DNA of 64,000 bases from Cohnella hashimotonis. Its GTDB lineage: Bacteria; Bacillota; Bacilli; Paenibacillales; Paenibacillaceae. The stretch's first letter is position 1; the number at the start of each line of letters is the position of its first letter. Of this stretch, positions 48,010-55,617 are shown piece by piece. The stretch is taken from positions 2,108,001 to 2,172,000 of the forward strand of contig NZ_JAGRPV010000001.1 of the NCBI RefSeq assembly GCF_030014955.1, in the 5' to 3' direction. The position numbers and the translations under genes are program-made. Below the pieces are notes generated by a model. The model did not search any database, was not told the origin of the DNA, and was given only the letters and a program-made list of their open reading frames with translations.

Positions 48010-49696
48010 CTATCCTTTCCTGGATGATGTATTTCCGGCAGCGCACGCCAAACTTCGTTTCGTATATTCCGTCCGGGGAAAGCGCGTCATCCGCCGCGGG
48101 AACGTATACGACCGCCGATTGCGGAAGCGGGGCGCCTTCGGGAATCGGCTTCCCCGATTCGTCGAACCCGGCGAGGTCGACCTTTCTTCGCGCTCTTTCC
48201 CATTCGTTCACTTGATCGATCGTCCACAAAGCGTAACCGCGTTTTTTGGCGCCGGCCACGACTTCGCGCACGGCTTGTCTGACCGCTTCGAAGCTGTAGA
48301 TATGGGCCTGGTGAAAAAGGAAATGCGCGACGCCTTCCGTTTCTCCTATAATGTCCAAAAAAGGATCGACGAGACTGGAATCGTACAATTGGGGGTGGTT
48401 CAGGTCCTGACTTAAAAACCCGATTTCCAGTACATCGTACAATCGGTTCCCCTCGCTGAAATCGCTGACCGGAAAGTAGGGATGACAAGTGCCGAAGAGG
48501 AGTCCGGTATTTCCCTTTTTGCTCGGCCCGCGGGTTTGATCGGATTCAATGCCGTTCGACTCGCACCAGCGGAACAACTCACCCCATCCTTCAAAGCGGG
48601 TGTAGTGGTTTTTGTTGGACGAGATCCGGTCGATGCCGGCCGCTCCCCTGAGCCACTCGCTCTGGCTGCGAAAGGCTTCTTCGCTCCAGATTCCGCCATC
48701 CATCTCCAAGGCATTATAATGAAGGCTTATATCGTGGCCGTCGGCCTTTACTTGCTCATAGATAGCCGGAGAATATCCCGGTTCAAGCATGCACCAGGTC
48801 GATCGAATGCCGACCTCCCGCAGCAGCTCCAGGGTCACGGTCGCATGCGCGTCCCGATTCAGGTCGCTGTCGTGGGAGATGGCGGTCACGGCCGGGATGC
48901 CCGCAGGCCAGTAACCAAGAAAGGGGAGCGTCTTTCCCTTCGACAGCGCGACTTCGATCAAATGCCGGACCATAGCCGCCCGCCACCAGTCGGCATAGGG
49001 GAAGGCAAAGTAGGGGATGCCCGTGGCGGTCTTCAGGCGGTCGAATTCCCAATCCAACGCGCAGCGGTCGTCCGCCTTCAACGTGTCGTCCTGGACGGGG
49101 ATCGTTCCGTCGGGCGCCGATGCGCCGTCGTCGTATACAGGACTCGTGCCTTGCTGCAGGGCGACGATCGTGCCGACGATGTCGACCGACCAGCGCTCGA
49201 ACGTTCCTTCGCCCCATGGGATGGAGAGCAGCGCCGGACCCGATTCGATGCCCGACGGGTTGCTCATGCGCAGCGCGCCGGACGCCTTGTGGCCGGGAAC
49301 CTGACCGGCGAGCTTGCTCCAACCCGTCGCGGACAGAAAGCGAATCGGGGCAGGACCTTCGGGAAGGACGGCGTAGCCTGCGCCGAGCGGGCGTTCCTCG
49401 CAGTAGCCGAGCTTTTCCGCCATTCCTTTCAATCCCGCGTACGAGACGACGGTGCCTCCGTTTTTCACGTACGATTGCAGCTTGTCCCGATTGTCCGCGT
49501 TTTCGTCGAACAAGGCCGGAATCAGAATATCCGGCTGCCAGCCCAAGGCGTCTTCGAGCGAATCGAAGACGCGGAAGGGGAGGCGGAGACGGCCCAGCAC
49601 TTCTTCGACATAACCTTCGAAGGAGTTGACGCCGTAACGTGCTTTTCGCATTCGAGTCGAGGCATCGCTTAAGATTGCTATTGTGCCCATTTCCAC
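47981..49696 (-). CDS. Two-domain protein: amidotransferase-like N-terminus and polysaccharide-deacetylase-like C-terminus
   Basis: 571 residues from a GTG with AAAGGAG 9 nt upstream. Residues 1-110 resemble a glutamine-amidotransferase-like Rossmann domain of the kind found in glycoside hydrolase accessory domains (DILIPALFDENADNRDKLQSYVKNGGTVVSYAG). Residues about 240-510 look like a NodB-type deacetylase barrel: AVTAISHDSDLNRDAHATVTLELLREVGIRSTWC with the Asp pair, DGHDISLHYNAL with a His motif, and VAHFLFHQAHIYSFEA. No signal peptide, so it acts in the cytoplasm on an imported substrate. It is the first gene of the transporter/aminotransferase operon. Confidence 0.75.
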   Translation of the reverse strand: MEMGTIAILSDASTRMRKARYGVNSFEGYVEEVLGRLRLPFRVFDSLEDALGWQPDILIPALFDENADNRDKLQSYVKNGGTVVSYAGLKGMAEKLGYCEERPLGAGYAVLPEGPAPIRFLSATGWSKLAGQVPGHKASGALRMSNPSGIESGPALLSIPWGEGTFERWSVDIVGTIVALQQGTSPVYDDGASAPDGTIPVQDDTLKADDRCALDWEFDRLKTATGIPYFAFPYADWWRAAMVRHLIEVALSKGKTLPFLGYWPAGIPAVTAISHDSDLNRDAHATVTLELLREVGIRSTWCMLEPGYSPAIYEQVKADGHDISLHYNALEMDGGIWSEEAFRSQSEWLRGAAGIDRISSNKNHYTRFEGWGELFRWCESNGIESDQTRGPSKKGNTGLLFGTCHPYFPVSDFSEGNRLYDVLEIGFLSQDLNHPQLYDSSLVDPFLDIIGETEGVAHFLFHQAHIYSFEAVRQAVREVVAGAKKRGYALWTIDQVNEWERARRKVDLAGFDESGKPIPEGAPLPQSAVVYVPAADDALSPDGIYETKFGVRCRKYIIQERIDENAVGNGR

Positions 49697-49778
49697 GTGC
49701 TGCCACTCCTTTGTGAATCAAAGCATTCGTCATTGATGGGAGACAACCTAACGTAAATGCGAGATCCATATTCTAATA

Positions 49779-49834
49779 TTGGGATAGGTTTAGAACCAAT
49801 TCCATTATATCACGAAGGAGTTGCCTGGCGTCAA
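49779..49834 (-). promoter_or_regulatory. Promoter of the deacetylase/transporter operon with a GntR-SBP operator candidate
   Basis: On the minus strand TTGACG (49834-49829), 19-nt spacer, TATAAT (49809-49804). Just downstream of the -10 lies TTGGGATAGGTTT (49779-49791, read on plus), which shares 12 of 13 bases with TTGGTATAGGTTT at 51416 in front of the regulator gene. A repressor bound here would block transcription start. Confidence 0.55.
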
Positions 49835-49863
49835 CAACGAAATGTCATCAAATTTCACCCCAT

Positions 49864-49901
49864 CAAAAAAAGAAACCGCTTCATAAATAAACGGTTTCTT
49901 T
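49864..49901 (-). terminator. Intrinsic terminator of the GntR-SBP gene
   Basis: Stem AAAGAAACCG / CGGTTTCTTT with a 13-nt loop, followed on the minus strand by a run of seven T residues. It lies about 45 nt after the regulator stop and upstream of the next operon promoter. Confidence 0.88.
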
Positions 49902-49945
49902 GTAAACGCAAACACCTTACATATGGCGGAACACATATAAAACAG

Positions 49946-51346
49946 TCAAACCGGATCTTGCGTAAATAGATGCCGCAGTCTGTCGTTCAAACGCAAAATC
50001 GTCTCGGCCGGCGTTTCGAATCCCGCCCAGAACAGGTTCATCTCTTGAACGAGCGCATGCTCGAGGTTCGGATCGGGCAGCATCTCGTTCATGAAGTACA
50101 GCGGTTCCGAATTGGACGCCGTCAAGCCGAGCGCGCTGCGTTCGCGTTCCGTCCACACTTCCTCGTTTACCTTCGTATAGACGGACAGAAGCTTGGCTTC
50201 GCTTGCCATGCGCATCTGATAGTCGGCCCGCATCGCGAACTGGGCGAACTGCTTGGCCAGCGTCGGATTGCCGCTCGTCTGCGGAACCATCATGCCGTTG
50301 GCGATCGCGAGGTTGCCTTTTACGGCGTTCTTGCTTGCAGGCAGGGGGATAACGGTCACGGGGAATGCGGCGTTGTTCATGCTGGTCGTCAGCGTCGTCG
50401 TCAGGAACATGCCAAGGCGGCCTTCGTCGAACAGCTGGGCGAGAAGCTCCCAGTCGTTGACGGCCATCACCGGACTTACGCCGTCCCGATAGAGGAGCGA
50501 TTGAACGAAGTCCAGAAAGCCGGCCAGCCCTTCGGTGTCCAGCATGCCGGACGGCTCCTTCCAGAACGGGTAGCTGTGCTTTCTGGCGAGTACCGGCCAG
50601 CGATACAGCGAAGAGGATAAGCCGAAGCCGTAGATGTCGTTCAGGCCGTCCCCGTTCGAATCCCTTGTCAGCGCTTTGGCCGTTTCGACGAACTGCGCCC
50701 AGCTCCATTCTTTTTGCGGAAGCTCCAGTCCGCTTTCTTCGAACAACTGCGGATTGCATGCCAGAAATACCGGCGAATAAGTGAGCGGGATGGCGTACTG
50801 CCCGTTCGGAAGGCCGAAAATTTCCATGAGCTTGTCCTGCGCGATCTCTTGCTCCAATTCAATCTCTTCCAGCGTCAAAAACTTGTCGAGCGGCAAACGC
50901 TGCATGTCGATGTCGCTCATGATGACGATGTCCGCGTTGACGCCGAAGCTGGACAAGTCCTGGAGGAAGTCCTCGTTGCTGACGCCCGTGCCGAACTGCC
51001 TGAACTCGACGTTCGGATATTGCGCTTTGAACATCTCGATCAGAATCGGCAGCGCCTTGTTCACGTAAGAGGAGTGCTGGGGACAAATGATGTTGATGAC
51101 GCTCCCCGCATGCTTGCCGATGTCGAGCTCCTTGTTGACCATCGTGCCGCGGCCGACCATCTTGACCAACAGCCCCTCATTCGTAAGCAGCTCGAGCGCC
51201 TGCCGCAGCGAATTGCGGCTAATGTCGTATACCTGGCACAGCTCCTTCTCCGGAAGCAGGAATTGGCCCGGCTTCAGGTAGCCGGACAAAATCTCCGTCC
51301 GCAGCTTCCCCGCCAGCTCGATATATCGAAATTCCTTCTTAATCAC
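49946..51346 (-). CDS. GntR-type regulator fused to a solute-binding-protein domain
   Basis: 466 residues. The GTG start is set by GGAGGGG 5 nt upstream; the frame extends to 51583 but that part overlaps the divergent promoter. Residues 8-75 form a GntR winged helix (YIELAGKLRTEILSGYLKPGQFLLPEKELCQVYDISRNSLRQAL, then LTNEGLLVKMVGRGTMV). Residues about 85-460 resemble a family 1 extracellular sugar-binding protein (INIICPQHSSYVNKALPILIEMFKAQYPNVEFRQFG; EWSWAQFVETAKALTRDSNGDGLNDIYGFG), but without any signal peptide or lipobox. It therefore appears to be a cytoplasmic regulator that senses an oligosaccharide or sugar with a transporter-type binding domain. It is divergent from a DapA-type lyase. 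Confidence 0.9.
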   Translation of the reverse strand: MIKKEFRYIELAGKLRTEILSGYLKPGQFLLPEKELCQVYDISRNSLRQALELLTNEGLLVKMVGRGTMVNKELDIGKHAGSVINIICPQHSSYVNKALPILIEMFKAQYPNVEFRQFGTGVSNEDFLQDLSSFGVNADIVIMSDIDMQRLPLDKFLTLEEIELEQEIAQDKLMEIFGLPNGQYAIPLTYSPVFLACNPQLFEESGLELPQKEWSWAQFVETAKALTRDSNGDGLNDIYGFGLSSSLYRWPVLARKHSYPFWKEPSGMLDTEGLAGFLDFVQSLLYRDGVSPVMAVNDWELLAQLFDEGRLGMFLTTTLTTSMNNAAFPVTVIPLPASKNAVKGNLAIANGMMVPQTSGNPTLAKQFAQFAMRADYQMRMASEAKLLSVYTKVNEEVWTERERSALGLTASNSEPLYFMNEMLPDPNLEHALVQEMNLFWAGFETPAETILRLNDRLRHLFTQDPV

Positions 51347-51394
51347 AAAACCCCTCCATACGGTGGACGAACCAGAAATTAGCTTCCTATTATT

Positions 51395-51438
51395 ATTATA
51401 ACGCTTACGGCTATTTTGGTATAGGTTTGGTACAATTG
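51395..51438. promoter_or_regulatory. GntR-SBP gene -10 element and shared operator motif
   Basis: On the minus strand TATAAT lies at 51400-51395. The motif TTGGTATAGGTTTGGTACAA (51416-51435) covers the -35 position of this promoter and lies just upstream of the -35 of the divergent DapA-type gene. The same core occurs at 49779, suggesting autoregulation plus control of the neighbouring operon. Confidence 0.5.
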
Positions 51439-51441
51439 TCG

Positions 51442-51471
51442 TTGACACTGTTCGAAAACGGGTGCTATAGT
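51442..51471 (+). promoter_or_regulatory. SigA promoter of the DapA-type gene
   Basis: TTGACA (51442-51447), 18-nt spacer, TATAGT (51466-51471), 66 bp before the GTG start. Confidence 0.7.
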
Positions 51472-51536
51472 TGATTGCGTTCAGTTGCGTAAACGACTGT
51501 TTTGTATTTAGAAAATGAATTGTGGAGGAATGGGCC

Positions 51537-52406
51537 GTGAAAGGTAACATACCCGTCATACCGACGCCGTTCGAAAACGGCAAGATCGACTACGAAGGCT
51601 TCGAAAACTTGATTCGGCATACATCCGACTACGTGGAAGGCTATGTCATCGGCGGGAGCACAGGCGAATCTCCGGCGTTGTCCGCCGAAGAGCGCATCGA
51701 AATCGCCGAATTTTTCGGCAAGCGTCTGCCGGACAAGCATATCGTCATCGGCCTCGGACATACGAACCTGGAGGAAGCTTCGAGAATCGGCAAGGCGGCC
51801 GCGAATGCAGGCATCCGGACCGCGCTGGTGCCCAGTCCTTATTATTTCCCGAATTCGCTGGATATGGTGAAAGCCTATGTCGGCAGCCTGGCGGAGAAAA
51901 CGGGACTGCAGATCGTTTTTTACGACAATCCGGTCACGACCAAGACGTTCTATACCGCGCAGCAATTGATAGAGCTGGCAGCCGCCGTTCCGGCGATCAA
52001 GGCGGTCAAGATGACCGACCATAATATGGGCAAGATCAGGTCTCTCAAGAAAAATACCGAGCTTGCCGTATTCGGCGGAGACGATATCATCGCCTATCGC
52101 GCGATCGAAGCCGGAGTCGACGGAAATATGATTATCGCGCCGATCATCTTCCCGAAGGAATTCAAGGAGAGCTGGGATTTGCACCGGGCCGGCAAGCGCG
52201 AAGAGAGCTTCGCTCTTTTCTCCAAGGCGATTCTGCCGTTCATCCATATGTTCGGTCCCGGGGACGAGATACCGACGACCAAAGCGCTTTACAAGCATCT
52301 CGGGCTGTTCAAGAGCGCCGAGACGCGGCTTCCGCTGCTCCCGTCCGACGAACATCGCGTAAGCGAGACGCTGCTGGGCTATCGATTCGGCTTGTCCCAA
52401 ATCTAA
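51537..52406 (+). CDS. DapA family (class I Schiff-base) aldolase/dehydratase
   Basis: 289 residues from a GTG with TGGAGGAAT upstream. The (beta/alpha)8 barrel family motifs are present: GGSTGES (residues 39-45), catalytic Tyr129 in VFYDNP and Schiff-base Lys158 in AVKMTD. Members include dihydrodipicolinate synthase, N-acetylneuraminate lyase, 2-keto-3-deoxygluconate aldolase and related sugar-acid aldolases. The GEST-type loop alone does not settle the substrate. Its position in a catabolic region, divergent from a sugar-sensing regulator, favours a keto-acid aldolase over lysine biosynthesis. Confidence 0.9.
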   Translation: MKGNIPVIPTPFENGKIDYEGFENLIRHTSDYVEGYVIGGSTGESPALSAEERIEIAEFFGKRLPDKHIVIGLGHTNLEEASRIGKAAANAGIRTALVPSPYYFPNSLDMVKAYVGSLAEKTGLQIVFYDNPVTTKTFYTAQQLIELAAAVPAIKAVKMTDHNMGKIRSLKKNTELAVFGGDDIIAYRAIEAGVDGNMIIAPIIFPKEFKESWDLHRAGKREESFALFSKAILPFIHMFGPGDEIPTTKALYKHLGLFKSAETRLPLLPSDEHRVSETLLGYRFGLSQI

Positions 52407-52441
52407 GCGCGGTCGATGCCTAACGGGACGGAGGAACTTGC

Positions 52442-53098
52442 ATGAAGAAGTGGCTGGATTTGACGGGCAGGCTGGAAAACGGCATGTGGAACTACGGCGC
52501 TCCGTTCCCCGAGATTGCCGTGGAAAAGGTGGCGAATGTCGCCGAGGACGGCTATGAAGGTCACGCCTTTCGCCTTCATTCCCTGGCGGGAACGTATCTG
52601 GAGACGGCGAATCATCTGTTCGCCGACCGGGAGTTGCTGGGCGACGTCGGCCTCGATCGCCTCACGATGAGAGCTTGGGTCGCGCAGCTGCCCGACAAAC
52701 GGCCGTACGACACGATTGCGGCCGCCGAGCTGGAGCGGGCTGTCGGTTCGGCGCTGGAGCCGGGCGACGCGCTGCTGATCGCGACAGGCTGGGATTCGCG
52801 CTGGAACCGTCCCGGCTACACGGAGTCGAGTCCTTATTTCGAACCCGAGGCGATGGACTGGATTATCGGTCGCGACGTCGGCTTGCTCGGCATGGATATC
52901 ACGACCATCGAAGATCCGCGCAAGCCCGGCGGGGAGATGCCCATGCTGAAGCGCTACTATGCCAAGGACCGTCTGATGGCCGCGCCTCTCGTCCGACTGA
53001 GGGAAGCGGGCGAGGGACCATGGACGCTTACGGTGCTGCCGCTTAACATACCGGATGTCTGCGCAGCCCCGTGCCGGGCGATTCTGTTCCGGCCGTAG
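52442..53098 (+). CDS. Cyclase family (kynurenine formamidase-like) hydrolase with altered metal motif
   Basis: 218 residues; the ATG follows ACGGAGGAAC by about 6 nt. The protein follows the cyclase-family pattern: WLDLTGRLENGMW at the N-terminus, HSLAGTYLETANHLFAD in place of the metal-binding H-x-GTHxDxPxHF motif, GDALLIATGWD, FEPEAMDWIIGRDVGLLGMDITTIED. The first GTH histidine is Tyr and the Asp is Glu, so the usual Zn/Mn site is modified though the last His is kept. Catalysis on amides or lactones is possible but uncertain. It sits 35 bp after the DapA-type gene and overlaps the frame start region of the next gene. Confidence 0.8.
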   Translation: MKKWLDLTGRLENGMWNYGAPFPEIAVEKVANVAEDGYEGHAFRLHSLAGTYLETANHLFADRELLGDVGLDRLTMRAWVAQLPDKRPYDTIAAAELERAVGSALEPGDALLIATGWDSRWNRPGYTESSPYFEPEAMDWIIGRDVGLLGMDITTIEDPRKPGGEMPMLKRYYAKDRLMAAPLVRLREAGEGPWTLTVLPLNIPDVCAAPCRAILFRP

Positions 53099-53187
53099 CG
53101 GCGATTGCAGGAAACGTTCGAAGCGGGGGCTCTTTCTTATTGGATCGCGGGTCGAGAGGTCGCCGAGAATGCGAGGGAGGGCGCTGG

Positions 53188-54612
53188 ATGAGCAACGCTA
53201 CCGTGAAAGAGAATGAGCTCGAAGGCACGCTGGATTGGCAAGTGACCCGATACATCCACGAATATCCGGAGACGACGATCGGTATGGTGCATCCGCTGAC
53301 CCGGGGGCTGCGGTCTCCGGCCATCGAAGGATTTGCCTCGGCCGCCAGCGTATACCCCGGGGAGCGGATCGACTTCATGGTCAGCTTGAACCCGGCTGGC
53401 GCCTATACGATCGATATTTATCGGCTGGGCTATTACGGGGGCAAGGGCGGCCGGCACGTTCGGCAGCTCGGACCGCTGGGCGGATCGCCGCAGCCGATGC
53501 CGATGGAGACGATCGAGCGGCTTCGGGAATGCGAGTGGGAGACCGGAGCGTCGCTCGTCGTTCCGGACGATTGGCCGAGCGGCGTCTATCTGGCCAAGCT
53601 GTCGAGAGAAGAACCTCAGCGGGCCCAAAGCTATATCATCTTCGTGGTGAAGCGAAGAGGACCCGCGGACATCGTCGTTCAAGTGAGCGATCTTACCTGG
53701 CAAGCGTACAACAAATGGCCGGGGATCAATTCGCTATACGACGACGGCACGCCGTATCCGTGGTATCAAGGGCCGAACGTGCGCGTGAGCTTTAACCGTC
53801 CCTATTCGAAATACTGCCAAATCGTGGACTCGCCGATGTCCTGCGGATCGGGACAATTTCTGCTATGGGAATTCCCGCTTGCGCATTGGCTCGAGGCGGA
53901 AGGCTACGACGTGGCTTATTGCTCGAACGTGGATTTGCACGAGGAATCCGATTGGGCCGGAAAATGCCGGGTATTCGTCTCCGTCGGGCATGACGAATAC
54001 TGGACCCGCCGGATGTACGACAACGCCGCGGCCGCGCGGGACGAAGGCGTCAGTCTGCTGTTTCTGTCCGGCAACGCCTTATGTCACGAGATCGTGACTT
54101 ACGGAGAAGAAGGCAAGCCGTTTCGTTCCTTCGCCAGGCACAAGAGATTTTACGACGAGCACAAGCTGATGGGTTCTTCGACGTTCGGCTCGGCCTACGG
54201 CGACTGGACGGTCGCGCGGCCGGAGCATTGGATGTTCGAAGGCACGGGGATGAAGAAGGGAGACGCGATCCCGGGCCTGGTCGGCTGGGAGTACCATGGG
54301 GCGCCGTTCAAGGAGATCGAAGGGCTCGAGGTCGTAGCGGAGAGCCGCCTGTTCCGTATACCGGAGCCGGACGACGACAAGCTTGTGAAGCCGGAGCACG
54401 GCATTCACGGCGCGGTCATCTATCCGGGGCCCCGGGGCAACTGGGTATTCAATGCGGGAACGATCTGGTGGGCGAACGGGCTCAGCAGCCCGCCGGGCCA
54501 CATCCCGGCATCGGGGACCTTCGGCCGGACGCAAGGGGTGGACGCCAGGGTTCAGACGATCACCCGCAATCTGCTGTCCGAATGTCTGAAGGGCAAGGAA
54601 AAGTCCGAGTAA
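53188..54612 (+). CDS. N,N-dimethylformamidase beta-subunit-like protein
   Basis: 474 residues from the ATG preceded by GAGGGAGG at 8 nt. The sequence matches the large-subunit family: GFASAASVYPGERIDFMVSLNPAGAYTIDIYRLGYYGGKGGR, WPSGVYLAKLS, VSDLTWQAYNKWPGINSLYDDG, SVGHDEYWTRRMYDNAAAARDEGVSLLFLSGNALCHEI and the C-terminal GTIWWANGLSSPP. Family members hydrolyse small amides, but most homologues have unknown substrates; here there is no small alpha subunit gene. It follows the DapA-type and cyclase-family genes in one apparent operon and is convergent with an IclR regulator. Confidence 0.85.
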   Translation: MSNATVKENELEGTLDWQVTRYIHEYPETTIGMVHPLTRGLRSPAIEGFASAASVYPGERIDFMVSLNPAGAYTIDIYRLGYYGGKGGRHVRQLGPLGGSPQPMPMETIERLRECEWETGASLVVPDDWPSGVYLAKLSREEPQRAQSYIIFVVKRRGPADIVVQVSDLTWQAYNKWPGINSLYDDGTPYPWYQGPNVRVSFNRPYSKYCQIVDSPMSCGSGQFLLWEFPLAHWLEAEGYDVAYCSNVDLHEESDWAGKCRVFVSVGHDEYWTRRMYDNAAAARDEGVSLLFLSGNALCHEIVTYGEEGKPFRSFARHKRFYDEHKLMGSSTFGSAYGDWTVARPEHWMFEGTGMKKGDAIPGLVGWEYHGAPFKEIEGLEVVAESRLFRIPEPDDDKLVKPEHGIHGAVIYPGPRGNWVFNAGTIWWANGLSSPPGHIPASGTFGRTQGVDARVQTITRNLLSECLKGKEKSE

Positions 54613-54630
54613 TCGTCAAGTAAGCCGGCG

Positions 54631-55416
54631 CTAGCGAGGGCGCTCTTGCTTTTCGTCGGAATAGCCGAGCTTGGCGGATATGGCCGACGCTTTTTCTTGA
54701 AGGAGCTTGCCGTACGCGTCGAAGGAGATGCTCGGCAGCTCGCTTCTCAGCGCGGTGATCCCGATCGCGCCCGCCGTTTTCCCGCTGTGGTCGAAGATCG
54801 GCGCGGCGATGCAGCGGATGCCGGCTTCGCCTTCCTCGTCCTCGATGGCATAGCCTTTCTCCCGCACGCTGGCGAGAAACGACTTGAAGACTGCAGGCGA
54901 GGTCATCGTATGCTCCGTTGTTTTGGGCAAGCCGTGCAGCGCGATGGCATGCGTCAGCCGCTCGTCGGTCATAAAGGCGGCAAGCGCCTTGCCTACGCCC
55001 GAGTTATGGAGCAGCTGGGTTTGTCCGATCTGCGTGGAAAATTGGACGAAGCCGGGTCCGTTTACTTTATCGATGTAGCGCGCTTTGTCGTTTTCCAGAA
55101 TGGCCAGGTGGACGGTGAACTTCAGTTGCTGCGCGATCGCTTCCATCTCGGGCCTGGCCGCCTGGCGGATGTCGAGCTTGGACAGTCTCTCCATGCCGAC
55201 GTTGTAGAGCTTCAGGGTCAATTGATATTTGCCGGCATCGGCCCTCGCGACATAGCCGAGGTTCTCGAGCTCGCTCAGGATCGTAAAGATCGAGGACTTC
55301 GGCAATCCGCTGCGCTCGTAAATATCCGTAATGCCGAGCGCATCTCTGGAGGCCGCCAGCATCTCGATAATCGCCATTCCTTTCGCCAAAGCCGGAACGC
55401 TATACTTGTTTTTCAT
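54631..55416 (-). CDS. IclR family transcriptional regulator
   Basis: 261 residues; the ATG at 55416 has AAAAGGTG about 6 nt upstream (a GTG at 55425 is less likely). Residues 8-70 form the winged helix (ALAKGMAIIEMLAASRDALGITDIYERSGLPKSSIFTILSELENLGYV), and residues 85-255 the GAF-like effector domain (VHLAILENDKARYIDKVNGPGFVQFSTQIGQTQLLHNSGVGKALAAF ... GIRCIAAPIFDHSGKTAGAIGI). IclR proteins often sense catabolic intermediates such as 2-keto-3-deoxygluconate (KdgR). It is divergent from the eight-gene catabolic operon starting at 55618 and is its likely regulator. Confidence 0.93.
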   Translation of the reverse strand: MKNKYSVPALAKGMAIIEMLAASRDALGITDIYERSGLPKSSIFTILSELENLGYVARADAGKYQLTLKLYNVGMERLSKLDIRQAARPEMEAIAQQLKFTVHLAILENDKARYIDKVNGPGFVQFSTQIGQTQLLHNSGVGKALAAFMTDERLTHAIALHGLPKTTEHTMTSPAVFKSFLASVREKGYAIEDEEGEAGIRCIAAPIFDHSGKTAGAIGITALRSELPSISFDAYGKLLQEKASAISAKLGYSDEKQERPR

Positions 55417-55446
55417 ACGCAACACCTTTTCAATATACTGAAAAAT

Positions 55447-55516
55447 TGATTCAAATCATTAAAGCATATTTTGCAAACGGCCGCAATATACGGAACTCTT
55501 TTCATAAAATTGATTC
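55447..55516. promoter_or_regulatory. Candidate IclR operators in the divergent region
   Basis: A perfect 5-2-5 palindrome TGATTCAAATCA (55447-55458) lies 31 bp upstream of the IclR start. The 11-mer AAAATTGATTC occurs twice, at 55442 and 55506, 64 bp apart. These are suggestive of binding sites controlling both directions, but no -35/-10 pair for the operon is clear. Confidence 0.4.
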
Positions 55517-55617
55517 TTTAGACCTAGCGATTTGATCTGCTTTATGTATTGAACAGTATCGAAATTCAATTCGTCGTCTGAGTTTTTATCTATCTGAAAA
55601 AGTTGGGGTGTTTTGGA

